From: Lotus japonicus
Lineage: Eukaryota > Streptophyta > Magnoliopsida > Fabales > Fabaceae
Length of the DNA stretch: 64,000 nt
Direction of reading: 5' to 3'
NCBI RefSeq assembly: GCF_012489685.1
Contig: NC_080043.1
Coordinates: 49,801,127-49,865,126, forward strand
Part shown: positions 52,950 through 64,000 of the stretch, piece after piece
Layout: every line of letters starts with the position of its first letter
Numbering within the stretch: the stretch's first letter is position 1
Notes under the pieces: model-generated
Seen by the model: the letters and a program-made list of their open reading frames with translations, nothing else
What the model was told of the DNA's origin: nothing
The model's database searches: none
Program-made: the position numbers and the translations under genes

Positions 52950-54960
52950 CTGACCGTCATGTTTTCTATTTGGGGACAGGGTAGTTTCCCGCCTATAGCT
53001 TTTTGTGTGGTTTCTTTACGGGAATCACAGAAAGTTGGTTGGACTTAGGAGGTATTCTTTCAGACCGTTTGGGCTAACTTATTCTCATTTTTGAGGGATA
53101 GTGTTGCGAACACTTGACCTTCCTTTTGGATTTTACATTTGCCTACGGGCGTTACTTTCAACTACTTTCCGTCACTGGAGGTTTACTCGTGACGTGGTTT
53201 GCTACTTACAGCGGGGGCTGTATTTATATTATACATTAGTTCTGTTATCTTTTGTTGGGAGTTTATTTCTTTCAGTCTTTGGTTCTATTATCAAAAAAAA
53301 AAATATAATTCACGTTTTCCGCTTAAACTTTCTTTTTGGTTACTAAAGTGACGCCACCGAAATCGGGGTGTTACAGCCTTCGCCACGCGTTGCGCCCTGA
53401 AGTGACACAAAAGTCGGCGAATCCAAGGAATCTCAACCACTATCCTTGGGATGTCCTTTCGAATCACAGTAGAGCCTGACAATTTGAATTCAAACCAATA
53501 AGCTTCAACAGTTGTAACTTTTCATTTAATGCGCTGCTTTCGTGCCCCGAAATCTGCGCCACACTCCCTTGAGTGATCATTCCACCTTTGCCATGATGAG
53601 GCACGATTTCCCAACCGCTGCTTATTCCAACTTTTAAAATCTCCTTCCCTCACTCATTCACCACTTCTGAAATTCCCACAATCTGTTGAAATTGACTAAC
53701 TAGCACCCTCTTCCTTTCCCATCTTTATCCTTCCTCCTAGCAAAAATGACTCCCCAACGCCGCACCAAAGGTTCCTCTTGATCCCGCAGCGCCGCTCCCG
53801 CATCTCCTTCTCCAGTTAACCCTCCCCCCTCCGGGGGATTTCCCCTTACTGAAAATGAAAAGAACGCCTTCGGCACCAAATCCTCGCCACCTTACCCCAG
53901 TCCATAACTCAAGACCCCACTTAGGAGGCCATCTACCAACCTTCAGAGCAGTCCACTGACAAGTCCATTGCCGAGACAACCCGCCAGGCTAGCGGGCTTT
54001 GCCACGAGAAGTCCCTCGAAGATGTCCCCATCATCGGTCGAGGCTTGGAAATCCGCCGTCCCTGGCAGCACCGCACGATCGAACAAGGCGTGAAACAACC
54101 CCACTTCTTTTATGTTTACGAGTACCTCTTCCTCGATTTGTGGATCAAACTTCCCTTCTCCTCTTTCCTCTGCCAGGTTATGAGGGAAATCAATGTAGCC
54201 CTAAGGCAACTTCATTTGAATGCATGGGCCTTCATTCGGTGCTTTGAGATTCTCTGCAACGCTGTCGGTCTTGAAGCGAAAACCTCCCATTTTTTCTACT
54301 TCTACGGCGTGGAGCCAAAATCCTTGAAGACCCCAACTCCTGGGTGGGTCTCTCTGAAATCTCGTACGGGCCGGAAGAGCCTCTACCCTTACAAGAGCAA
54401 CATCAAGAAGGGACCCGGGCGCCGGTACTTCCGCATACTCGTACATCCTACCTACCCTGAAGCTTTCAACCGCCGGGACGAGACCGCTCTGTTCCCTTTT
54501 TACTGGACCGAGAGTCCTCGCGAAGTCCTGCAACCGTCTGACACATCACGGAGTGATGAAGATAAAGCCATCCTTGGCTTTTTCACTGGGCTCCCCATCC
54601 TTGAGTGCTCACAGTTGCTCGAAGCCGCTCGCAAAAACGCCCTCCGCTCACTTTTAGGAGGAATGAACTTTACCGAGGTTGCGCTCAAGCGCGCTCTAGC
54701 TGCTGACTCACTTGAGTTTCCTCCCGTTTTTAACACTAACAGGATTAAGTGGAAACATGCTGTCGCGGATGCTGATGCCGAGGTTGCCGCTTCTCCTCAA
54801 AACAAACGGACCAAAAGATCCGGTGCTGCCCCTTCTGAAACGGCCATGGCGGCCCCAAACGTCGTTGCCACGGGGTCTGGCGATTCAATAGCAGACCCCA
54901 TCCTTCCGCAGAAGATTGACGAGCCGGCTCCGATGTCCACCGGCGATGGTGTCCAACCTT

Positions 54961-57900
54961 TGTAAGGCCCAAGTTTTAACGCTTTGGATAAGTGAATAAA
55001 ATAAAAGAGTTATTTGATTAAGATAAATTTGAGAAGGAAAAAGGTTCAGGAAAAGTCCAAGAATTTATCGAAGAACCGAAAGAGTTATAGCACGACTAAC
55101 ATACGCTTAATCCTAGGTCAAAGGTATTAGTGAATAGTTAATTTACGCTTTAGGACACGATGGAAACTAATTCCAAAAATCCTCAGAGAAATGTTAGAAC
55201 TTCTCTTTTCCGTCCTTAAACAATCATTTCGATGCGAAATCCTGGAAAGTACGAACGTCAAATTCCAATTCTCGGAAGTTTGCCGAAACGGAATCCCTGA
55301 TAGTTCGAGAAAACCTAAGATCGACAGACGATGAAGACTTTTTCTATTCGGAGCTGCAAAAGAAGATTCCACCCGCGTTCTCCTATTTCTCTCATCATTC
55401 CTAATCTTTCTTCAGAAGGAAGTTTTCTCATCCGACGATCACTGCAAAAAGTAGTTTTTCGGGATAATCCGACTTACACCGACTTATGCCGATTTTGGAT
55501 CTTTTGGTTTAATTCCAAGAATCCTGTTTTGAGTTCTGGAATTCTGTCGCCAGAACCTATCTTAGAATGCGCAGAGGAACGCGCAGGAAAAATCGGAATC
55601 GCAAAAAAATCATTTTTCCGTTTTTTCCAAAACCTATAAATAGCTTGAAAATTAGATTTTTGCAAAAAAATACCCATTTTCCCTCCCCCAAAACCGTGAG
55701 CAGCTAGAGAGAAAGAGAGGATCCGGATTTTCGCGAATCTTTGCCCGTTTTCTTCACCGATCGTTGCTAATCGAAGACCTTGAGGTAGGTAAACTATATC
55801 TCGCTTCTGATCGTCAGATCTGTCGACTTTTTCTATGTTTTTCTGAGCTCAAAGTTTGGAGCATTTTGTAAAACTGTCCAAATAAGCTGATTTCAGCGTC
55901 TAAACTTCTTCCCTGCATGCTCCTGAGCGTGTTCTGCGGATTAGATTTTGTCGAATGTCGACGAAATGCCGCCGGGATCAATTTCTACCTTAAATACCCA
56001 TTTTTCGGTAAAGTCGCAACCTTTAAGCTCTAATCTATCGACTTGGCTTAGTGCTAGTAGGATTTGTCGTCATAAACGTCGTTGTGGACGTCTCCATCCA
56101 ATCTGTTTTTCAAAAATCCAATTTTGAAATTCTGAGCTAAAAATAATGACCAAACTACCCCTATATCAGTTTTCGATCCGAAAATTTTTCCGAGCCTAGA
56201 ACCGTCTTAGTTACGGCTTATGTTAACCTAGGAACCAAGTTTGATCGAAGAAAAATCGACCCTCCCAATTAAGGAAAGTGGCCGAGAGCTATACCAAGGG
56301 GGAAGGAAATCCGACTTTTTCGAAAACTTGTCTTAACGCGTTAGATTGTCGTACCACAGAGTTTGTAATGTAACGTGTAACCCTAGGACTTATTGCTTGC
56401 TGAGTTTCTGACTCAATGTGTTGATTTCTGTGATTTTGGCTTAAGGTTCTTTTGAGGAGTTTCCTGGAGATCAAGGCGAGGAACGTGAAGGAGGTTGTGA
56501 GGAAAACGCTGGAGGAGTTACAGGTGAGGGCTACTCTCTGAATTACTAGATAATGCTTTAGGTGTCGACAAGTTCGACTTGATTTATGTGTTATGCACTT
56601 AATTGCTAAATGTCTGAATTGTTCTCTGAGGCTTCGGCCGACCTTGCTGAGTATTTGATGCCATGATATTGTGTGCTAAATGATTCACATGCTATGTGCT
56701 ACATGGTTAACTTAGGATGTGTTGGAATATGCTGTTATGCTTTTGACTGAGCTGCTTTATTTATGCTATTCCACGTGCACCTGAGATTCTGAGGAGTGAG
56801 GATTGCGGGCAAGTCATGCCGAATTTTTATGAGATTTTGAGAAAGTTTAGAAGGACGAACGGAGTTCGGACCTTGTTATGTTTTAATGGATCGAGACCTT
56901 CTCAGGGAATTATTTGAGATTATGGGATCTCTGAAAACTCTTAGGAAGTATTATAAGATTAAATGAAATCTATTTTATCACGGAAATTCATAAGACATTA
57001 ATCAATTTCTAAATCCTTTGAACAATAATAGCATCCTTAGATAAGAGCATAGAGCCTGAGTATTAGTTTGGAAATATGAGAAGTGTCGTCGAGTCCAAGT
57101 TTTGAGGAAATCTATGAGTTTCAAGTACATTCGTACTCCTTCGCTCGTTGAGCAGGTTATTGTTTGGCTATCTAAAGTTTAGCCGGAAACTATAAGTTTC
57201 CAAGTACTTCGGTACCTTTCGCTCGATGAGCAGTTTATTGTTTGGCTATCTAAAGTTTAGCCGGGAACCATGAGTTCCAAAGTATCTTCTTCTTTTGATT
57301 AATTCATTTTGTCGCAGAATCGACGTTTGCCTTAGGGTAGGCTTTTTAGAGACAATAAGTTAGCTAGAACACGTGACGACGTGTCGAGTGAGGTCGGAGA
57401 CGTTGTTTGGCTAATCACTTGCATTCATGCACTCATTTTGAGGTTAATACACGGCGGATTACCGGACCTCGGTGGATTCCAAAATGGTCATAAGACCCGG
57501 ATTTCCATATTTAGGACACTACGGTGGTCCTCAGTAGCAGACGGAATGGCAGACCTACGGGTTCACTGCTGATCTGACTACTTTTGTGTGGTGTAAGAGA
57601 CGCCCGAGCGGAATGGTCCCACTTTGGCCGGTGTTAGGGCTGACTCGATGGTGTCCATCCTTCTTCCGGAATGCATTTTGTTACCCAGCATTGCATTTCA
57701 TGCAACATACATGCTGACTTAGTTGCTGAGTGTGATTGGTACCTGTTTATCCTACTTGAGGCATGCTAATTGTTATTATGATCTTCATATTCATTGTGAT
57801 ATATGCAACCCTAGGATTTTATCCCTAAACGTATAAGCCTGAGAGGCTAAATAATTATTACCCTATATATCTGGTTTTATTATTTATATAATTCTTTGGA

Positions 57901-58532
57901 GTTGACCCTCGCGTCTTCTGTGTGTGTTTGGGCGGACTACGCCATTGTCAGTTGAGTATGGCGGACCGGTTCACGATGGTTCACCCTTCAGGGGGAAACT
58001 AGGTTGAAGAAGCTTGATCAGGAGGACTACGGTTCAGGGGTGGTCGACCCCGCTGGCCACCGAGCGACTTACTCGAGATGGGGTTAGTGTAGGAGTAGTG
58101 TCGATGCTCTGACCGTCATGCTTCAGTTTTGGGGACAGGGTAGTTTCCTACCGGTAGCTTTTTGTGTGGTTTCCTATGGAGATCACAGAGAGCTGGTTGG
58201 ATCTAGGGGGTCTTCTCTTAGGCCGCTGGGCCAACTTGTTCTCAGATTTTGAGGTTTAGTGTTGCGGACACAATATTTTTACCTTGGTTTGTACTTTTGC
58301 CTACGGGCGTTACTCTCTTTTACTTTCCGTCACTGGAGGTTTACTCGTGACGTGGTTTACAACTTACAGTGGGGGCTGTAATCATATTGTATATTAGTTC
58401 TGTTATCTTCGTTTTAGAGTTTCATCTCTTTCTGTCTTTACTTACATTATCGAAAAAAAAATAATTCACGTTTTTCCGCTTAAGTTATTTCTTTGGTTAC
58501 TAAAGTGACGCCACCGAAATCGGGGTGTTACA
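54961..58532 (+). mobile_element. Solo LTR of a Tekay-like retrotransposon (LTR E)
   Basis: TGTAAGGCCCAAG..AAATCGGGGTGTTACA, 3572 bp, with a perfect 5-bp duplication ACCTT (54956-54960 and 58533-58537). Removing it restores the reading frame of the host ORF (codons for VQPSPTRKS). It is about 0.5 kb shorter than the LTRs of element F and divergent from them. Confidence 0.92.
57130..57290. repeat. Two copies of a ~78-bp repeat in LTR E
   Basis: TGTTTGGCTATCTAAAGTTT starts at 57161 and again at 57239. It corresponds to the 80-bp array in LTR B at 29540-29800. Confidence 0.8.
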
Positions 58533-59735
58533 ACCTTCCCCAACTAGAAAATCCCAAAAATCCAAAAGGGTCGCCCCTGGCACAAATGAAGAATCGAGGG
58601 TCGCGACCCCCTCACCTCAAAAGTCAAAAAAGAAGAAGAAGAAAACCAAGAGACCCAGGGCTGGCGAAACATCCGCCCCTCGCCAAGACCTGGTGGGCGG
58701 GGAAAAGCCAGACCCCATGGGCGATGCGGGGTCCTCGCCCTTTCCTGAGGAAGTCATCGCTGATCAACATGCTTATGAAGACGTTCCCTCTGGTGCTCCC
58801 CAAATGACCTTCTCTCCTGACCGTTCATGTCATCAGGCTGAGGCAAGCCTACCTAGGGTCTCCTCCGTTCCCACCATGAGTGACGGCAGTTAAGATCAAA
58901 CTCCCACTACCTCGCTTCCGCTTCGCCATTCTTCCCCCGCCGCTAGCCATCCGATTGTCGATGAGCAGACACGCTTTGTTTCAAATCAGCAGCCCTCCCT
59001 TGTTGACTTTATGCTAACTGACCATTTTCTTGGCAGCATGAGAGGAACTGAGACTCCTGACCTTGATGGTGTGGTGCGAGAAGCCATCTCGTGCCGTTTG
59101 CGTGCAGGGTGTCTCTTTGCCAGGTTGTCACAGGATTCAGCCACAGCTGCTAAAGTTAAAGAGCTCCGCCAGAGGGCTGAGGCTTACCGCCACGCCACAC
59201 TCAAAGCGCATGGCGAGCGTGACAAGTTACTGACCCAGGTAGCGGCCCAAATGACTAAACTGAACAATTTGGGTATCGAGATGAGCTGTCGCGAGGAGGA
59301 CTTGTCTGCTTATGAAGAGAGAACGGAGGAGCTAGAGGGCGAGTGAGACGATTTGCAGCAGAATTGAAGGCCAAGGCTGAGGCGATTGCCGCGGGCAGGG
59401 CTGCCTGCCTCGTCAAAGACAAAGAGATCGCATTCCTTCAAAGTGAGTTGGGGTCGACGGACGCGGAATACCGTGCGGATTCTGAGGTCAGAACTCTCCG
59501 GCCAAGGCTGGCGGCCAGGGCTGCTGCTGAGGCGTGGAAGAGCGTGGTCGCGGTTTCTTCCTCGCCAAAGCTCAAGTTCAATATCTTTATGAGGGGATTG
59601 ACCTCAGCGGGACGAGAGCTTTCAAGAAGGTCACCCCCCAGGGATTGGTCGGCCCGGACGATCCCCCGGGCTTCAATGCTGCATATTTTGCCGCTGCTGA
59701 AAACGCAGGAGAAACAAAAGACATTAATGTAGTGT

Positions 59736-60575
59736 GAATATTTTGTATTGATTTTCCTCTTACCTTTTTTTGTAATTAATATCACCCCACGTTATTTAAT
59801 GAAAATTTGCTGCGATTTCGTTTGTCCATTTCTCTCCTCGTTTGCGCCCTTGTGCCCTTCGGGCTTTGCATTTTGTGCTCGTGTAGCGATTTTGAATGTG
59901 TGCTAGCGAAACTAGGACTTTAGCTCAGCCTTGGACTGAGGCTTTCTCCTTCACACCAATATTTCCTGTAAGAGCAGGTGCGGCCTCGCCGATTTTATCC
60001 CGGAAATGGCTTACGGTGCTAAGGACCCAATGACCATATAGGTTTACCCAGACTTATGCCTAGTTTTTGTTCTCGCCCATATTTCGGGGAAGTCTCGTTT
60101 GCCCATATTTTGGGGAGACTTTTGGGATAAACTGCTTGCCCTTGGACAAGGAGCTTACCCGCACACATCGCCAACAAGAGGTCAGCGATTCACACCAGAC
60201 TTTCCGGAGCAATCCCTAGACATCAAGGTGTTGTTGGGATTGGCACCTTCAGGGAATTTTTCCCACCGGGCGAACGTGACATGTTAGTTGAGTTGCTATC
60301 TAGGTAGTAGAGGTTCGCGTCGGACTTTCCCGGAGCGGTCCCCAGACATCAAGGTCGTGTTGGGATCGCCACGTTCGGGGAATTTTTCCCACCGAGCGAC
60401 CGTCGTATTGTAGTCCAGCTAGGAGTATTACTTGAGAATATCCTTTTGTATTTGATTTGTAAAAATTTTACATGGGAGGGATGCTTCATTAAAAAACTCC
60501 CGTGGCGGAGAAAAAGAGTGCATCTTTATTTTTGGTCCTAATTTTGGTTTTGTTGCTGGGTCCTCGTTCCTGCTT
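59736..60575. repeat. Non-coding stretch of element C with imperfect direct repeats
   Basis: A ~95-bp segment at 60193-60287 recurs in diverged form at 60320-60413; shared phrases include AGACATCAAGGT and GGGAATTTTTCCCACCG. Two short GCCCATATTT(C/T)GGGGA(A/G) copies lie at about 60077 and 60101. No protein is recognised. Pol would be expected between here and the protease gene but is absent. Confidence 0.65.
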
Positions 60576-60660
60576 GTAACACCCCGATTACGGTGGCGTC
60601 ACTTTAGTAACCAAAATAAAATAAAGCGGAAAAACAGGTATTTTTTTTTCGATTTGTTTA
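60576..60660 (-). repeat. Terminal fragment of a Tekay-like LTR, minus orientation
   Basis: TGTAACACCCCGATTACGGTGGCGTCACTTTAGTAACC.. is the reverse complement of the last ~85 bp of LTRs D, E and F. No matching other end or TSD exists, so it is a truncated remnant at the edge of the missing pol region. Confidence 0.75.
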
Positions 60661-60708
60661 AGCGTCTCTCTTGACTAACCGTGAGCCTGGGCTCAATCGC
60701 CAACACCC

Positions 60709-62827
60709 CTAGCTGAATTTATACGTCTCTAAATATGCGATCACACTCGCCCAACGCTCCTCTGCATGAGCGTCCGTGAACTGTCCATCCCTGCCCGTCC
60801 TGCCATCTATCCTGACCTGTCCTTGGTTGCTCCCTGATCTTGCTATTTTCCTGTCAACCCCCTGCTTCGATCCCCCTTGCCTGCCTTGATTACCTTGGAC
60901 GACCTCAACCTCATGACATCTGTGTCCATCGCCAGCTCCTTTCTTTCCATACAGGCTGAGACAGTTGTTGTAACATTCTCTCGCCCCTCTTTGATCAACT
61001 ACAATCTTTCCCATTTTTCCACTCATCAGCGGATATTTCATCGTCAGGTGTGCCATCCAAATTACTGTGTAGAGGCGATTGAGTGTGTTCCGTCCAATGA
61101 TGACGTTGTAGGATGCCACAACCTGCAACACAAGATACCTTACGCGGAGTAGCTTGGCGTTATCGTCGATACCAAAGACTGTGTCCAGATCTACATATCT
61201 GCGTACCCAGACTTGTTCGCCCGAGAACCCTACCAACGTTCCTGTATAGGGCATCAAATCTTTGTACGTCAATCCTAATTGATCAAAAGCATCGCCGGAG
61301 ATGATATCAGCGGAGCTTCCTTGGTCCAAAAGAACCTGCCACACATTGAAACTGTTAATCCTTATCATTACAACCACGGGATCGTCTTTGTGTGTCTTGA
61401 TCCCTTCGAAATCTGCCGACGATATCACAATATCTGGAAGCTGGAAACCGAATGGAGTTTCATACTGTTGCACCGATGTCACTGCTCTCACGTGCCTTCG
61501 CCTTGCCGACGCTGTGTCTCCGCCCCCACCGAAGCCACCCGCGATTGTGTTTATTGTCCCAACTGGTGGCTCAAGGTCTTTATTAAAGGTTTCTTCCACC
61601 CCTTCTTCCTTGTTGCTAGTGTTTCCTTTTTGTCAGCAGTTGGCGTACGTCGGCGGTCATCTCGCCTGCGGTCATCCTGCTGTCGTTCTCCATTCCACCG
61701 ATCGCCACGGTCGTTCATCTGCGATCGTCCCGCTCGAATGAGCCTCTCAATCTCGTTCTTCAGGGTAAAGCAATCTCCCGTGTCGTGGCCCGGCGAGCGG
61801 TGATACTCGCACCACTTCGTTTTATCCAACGTCGCTCGGGGCGGGTCGGCCTCTTTGTCGCCTTCCTCAACCACGTGGGTTGCCTTGACCTCCCGAAGCA
61901 ACTCCGTCAAATGTGCATTTAGACTCCTCCCTGACTCTTCTCGTCGGCGAGGGTCAGCTTGATGCCACGGTCTGCGGCGTTCGAAATTTTCTCTCCTGGG
62001 GTACAATGGCTCCTTCGCAGCCTTCTCTCTGGTCCTCACCTTCTTGTCTCGCTTTTTACTGATGCCGCGCTTAATCGTTTTACGTACTGCTTCAGAGTCT
62101 CGCCCTCGGATTGGCGGACGTTGTAGAGATCCTCAATTTTCACTTGCTTGGTTTTACTGGCGAAAAACTGGACAAGGAATTTTGATGAGAAGTCACGGAA
62201 ATTAGTGATGGATACTCAGGGTAGCGTGGTAAACCACGCCATGGCTGTGCCTTTGAACGTAGCTGGAAACATCATGCACTTCACAGCGTCGGAAACGACA
62301 CTGATCACCATCTTTGTATTGAAATATAACAGGTGCTCCTTGGGATCAGCTTTCCCGCTATAGGTTTCAAGGACAATATTCTTCATGTTATCTGGTATAG
62401 CAACCTCCCTCACTGCCGCTGAGAACGACTCAAATTCAGCTACGGCCTCCGCTTCGCGCTCCCCTTCATCCTGCTGCTCGGAACGATAATATTCTAGTTG
62501 TTCTTGTAAATAATTGTTTCTCTGCCATATATCGTCAACACTACGGATCAAGCGCCTCCAATCTTGATCGGAGATCGGTGCCTAAGGTGCCGGAGTCTCC
62601 TCCCCCGCAGTTCCTAGTGAGTGCGCTGATGATCTCTGCTGCTCCGGTGAAGTTGGCGGAGAAGGTAACGGAGGCGTTGGAGAAGGAGGTGGAGGTGGTG
62701 GTGGAGGAAGAGTTACCTGATCGGTTTCTTCACGGCGCTCACGTTGCGGCCTGCCTCTCACATGACATGGAGGCGAACTGCGCCGCAGCTCCTGATCTTC
62801 GTCGCGTCGTCCACGACGTGTCTCCAT
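60709..62827 (-). pseudogene. Gag-protease gene of Tat/Ogre-like element C, broken
   Basis: From the likely ATG at 62827 (METRRGRRDEDQELRR) the frame runs through a proline-rich stretch to a TAG near 62584. It continues in the same frame through the gag core (VDDIWQRNNYLQEQLEYY; AMAWFTTLP), a TGA near 62218, and FRDFSSKFLVQFFAS. It then passes through NVRQSEGETLKQYVKRLSAA and a CCHC-like CEYHRSPGHDTGDC (about 61800-61760), and shifts frame near 61595. The protease part contains VLLDQGSSADIISGDAFDQLGL, with the D-x-G-S-S-A-D form typical of the Tat lineage, and ends at 60709. At least two stops and one frameshift make it non-functional. No RT follows. Confidence 0.85.
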
Positions 62828-62954
62828 CGATCTTGGTTAGTGAACCGGAGAACTTCAAGCGAAAAACAGAAAACTGAAGAAAATTCACACAGAGAATCGA
62901 ACTTCTCTAAATCTAATTGCGATCCACGTAGTCCGGGAATCGAAATCTACCGTT

Positions 62955-62973
62955 CCCCACAGACGGAACCAAA
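62955..62973 (-). promoter_or_regulatory. Primer-binding site region of element C
   Basis: TGGTTCCGTCTGTGGGG on the minus strand abuts the 5' LTR, beginning with the TGG expected opposite a tRNA CCA end. It differs from the Met-tRNA site of the Tekay elements. I could not name the tRNA. Confidence 0.6.
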
Positions 62974-63286
62974 TGTTCCTTCATGAACATTGAGATGAGG
63001 TATAACCTATGGTGTGAGGAACGTGATGTGAGATTCCTAGAGAGAATGGGAGTGTAACCGCTTAGAGAGAGAGTGTAACTGAATTTCAAGTTTTTTATTT
63101 CACAAATGAGCTAAGAGTCCTTTACAATTGGTATCCCTCCCTTATTTATAGTTAGGGGAGTTGGACTTAGCGCCTCTAAATCATTCTAATGGGCTAGTTG
63201 GGCCTCCGGGATGAAGGCCCAAGTCCCTGGTCCGCTCCATGCCTTAGGCCAGCGCCCCTAGGCGAAGGACCCTGGGGTCTCGCCCA
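62974..63286 (-). repeat. 5' LTR (right copy) of element C
   Basis: 313 bp, TG..CA on the minus strand, matching 35275-35589. The primer-binding site directly on its left identifies it as the 5' LTR. Confidence 0.82.
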
Positions 63287-64000
63287 GTTCAGAAAAGTAT
63301 GTGGAGAGAAAATTCGAGAAGAAATCCTTACCGCAGATTAGTGAAGTAGCAAATCTGCCAAGAAGAAAATTGATTGAGATCAAATTCAGTCTATATAAAA
63401 AGAGGATCCAATCCTGCCCCCAGAACCTCTCAGACACCAAGCAATAAAACAAAACTTGTTCAAGCATAAGTGTCAGGCGAAATCAGTGTAGAGTAGAGAA
63501 GTGAATTAAAGTAGAAACAGCGAAATCAGGAATAACATGGTCATTGTAAGCCTCTTTGTAAGCATCTCTCTCAAATCTGTCAATTTTGAAAACCCTAGAG
63601 AGAAACGGCGCAAGGAAGAAGAAAAGGAACGAAAGAATTGGAGAACACGCAAGGAAGACGCCTCAGCCTCTTTTTCGAGTCTGGCAAAACAACATCCTTT
63701 TCATGAATAGAAACGACGCAGAGAAAGAATAAAACGAATAGAAGAAAAAACTTAAAATATAAGTGTTTCAGATGGAATGGAATGAAAGAGTCAAAATCCT
63801 TGTGAATCAACGGCTGAGATTCAATCCGGAATCAGATGCAATTAAAAATCAAAATCCTTGTGAATCTTCGGCTGAGAAATGATTCAAATTTGGAATTTCA
63901 AACTTTGTTGATTGAATGATTAAAATTTGTAATTAATAAAAATAATTTAATACCGATTAATTGAAAGAATGAAATCATAAAGGGTGTAAAAAAGGAAAAT
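63287..64000. other. Right flank of element C, unassigned
   Basis: A-rich sequence with no recognised protein, RNA or element end. A repeated CAAAATCCTTGTGAATC(A/T) phrase occurs at about 63793 and 63850. Confidence 0.4.

Larger units (their letters stand above)
35894..53375 (+). mobile_element. Solo LTR of a Tekay-like retrotransposon (LTR D), interrupted by an intact Tekay element
   Basis: Left end TGTAAGACCCAAG, right end AAATCGGGGTGTTACA, with a perfect 5-bp duplication GCCTT (35889-35893 and 53376-53380). Its own sequence is 35894-39754 and 52955-53375, about 4.3 kb after removing the nested element. It resembles the LTRs of the nested element but is clearly divergent, so it is an older family member. 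A short CA microsatellite lies near 36893-36910. Confidence 0.9.
53746..59735 (+). pseudogene. Antisense extra reading frame of element C (Transposase_28-like), broken and split by a solo LTR
   Basis: A likely start at 53746 (MTPQRRTKGSS) is followed by a TGA and further breaks. The conserved region (about 53960-54960) includes YVYEYLFLDLWIKLPFSSF, LHLNAWAFIRCFEILC and FYFYGVEPKSL. These resemble the Transposase_28 or gypsy-type putative transposon domain found in additional ORFs of plant Tat-lineage retrotransposons. The frame continues directly across the solo LTR at 54961-58532 into a lysine-rich tract (about 58620) and a coiled-coil-like region (59035-59500), and ends FKKVTPQGLVGPDD..ETKDINVV near 59735. 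Stops at about 58891 and 59344 and frameshifts after them break the frame. It lies opposite in sense to the gag-protease gene. The function of such proteins is unknown. Confidence 0.72.
35275..63286 (-). mobile_element. Tat/Ogre-like Ty3 retrotransposon (element C), pol-less, with nested insertions
   Basis: Two ~314-bp near-identical LTRs (35275-35589 and 62974-63286) lie in the same orientation. From the right end leftward: 5' LTR, primer site (about 62973-62955), gag-protease on minus, a gap with no RT, RNase H or integrase, an antisense extra reading frame on plus (53746-59735), then the 3' LTR. That order matches Tat-lineage elements with antisense additional ORFs. Without the two nested solo LTRs the element is about 6.9 kb. 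The outer flanks (GACAA and GTTCA) do not match and no clear polypurine tract abuts the left LTR, so it may be rearranged or the left LTR may be separate. Confidence 0.7.

Overview
The window is plant nuclear DNA, almost certainly from a eudicot. A legume is plausible, because of a SIRE/Maximus-like Copia LTR, but this is not proven. It is AT-rich, has one intron-rich host gene relic, and is otherwise built from transposable elements inserted into one another. I see no bacterial-type genes, operons or CRISPR arrays. The only long intact reading frame belongs to a retrotransposon.

1-8155: a solo Ty3-type LTR (36-2354, target-site duplication [TSD] ATTTT), then a minus-strand family-1 glycosyl hydrolase (beta-glucosidase) gene in 12 recognisable exons (2965-6715). 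It is broken by a one-base deletion in exon 4 and a stop in exon 11. A degenerate tRNA-Arg(ACG)-like 5' half lies at 7883-7925.

8156-33507: one solo LTR (TSD TGGTG) enlarged to 25 kb by nested insertions. Inside it sit a small hAT element (8317-9262) and a second solo LTR (10096-32226). The second LTR contains a hAT transposon (10266-26882) and a Copia-like solo LTR (29931-31136). The hAT holds a 5'-truncated LINE (10350-14867), which itself contains two Mutator-like elements (11454-12723 and 13947-14860). The hAT also holds a minus-strand Ty3 retrotransposon (15946-24720) lodged in its transposase gene. Nearly every boundary is supported by a TSD read directly from the sequence.

33508-35274: a decayed Helitron relic (helicase C-terminus and 3' terminus), then unassigned sequence.

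35275-63286: a minus-strand Tat/Ogre-like retrotransposon with a broken gag-protease, no recognisable reverse transcriptase or integrase, and a broken antisense extra reading frame of the Transposase_28 type. It is interrupted by a solo LTR (54961-58532) and by another solo LTR (35894-53375). The latter contains a 13.2 kb Tekay-lineage chromovirus (39755-52949) with an intact 1479-codon gag-pol-chromodomain gene and nearly identical 4 kb LTRs. This is the youngest and only apparently competent element here. Between its 5' LTR and its own primer-binding site it carries a 410-bp segment that looks like a Cassandra TRIM piece: a second Met-tRNA primer site, a short internal part and a whole LTR with a 5S-rRNA-like domain.

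The decayed elements largely carry stops of the CGA/CAG/CAA or TGG to TGA/TAG/TAA kind, as expected from deamination of methylated cytosine. The young Tekay gene has none.
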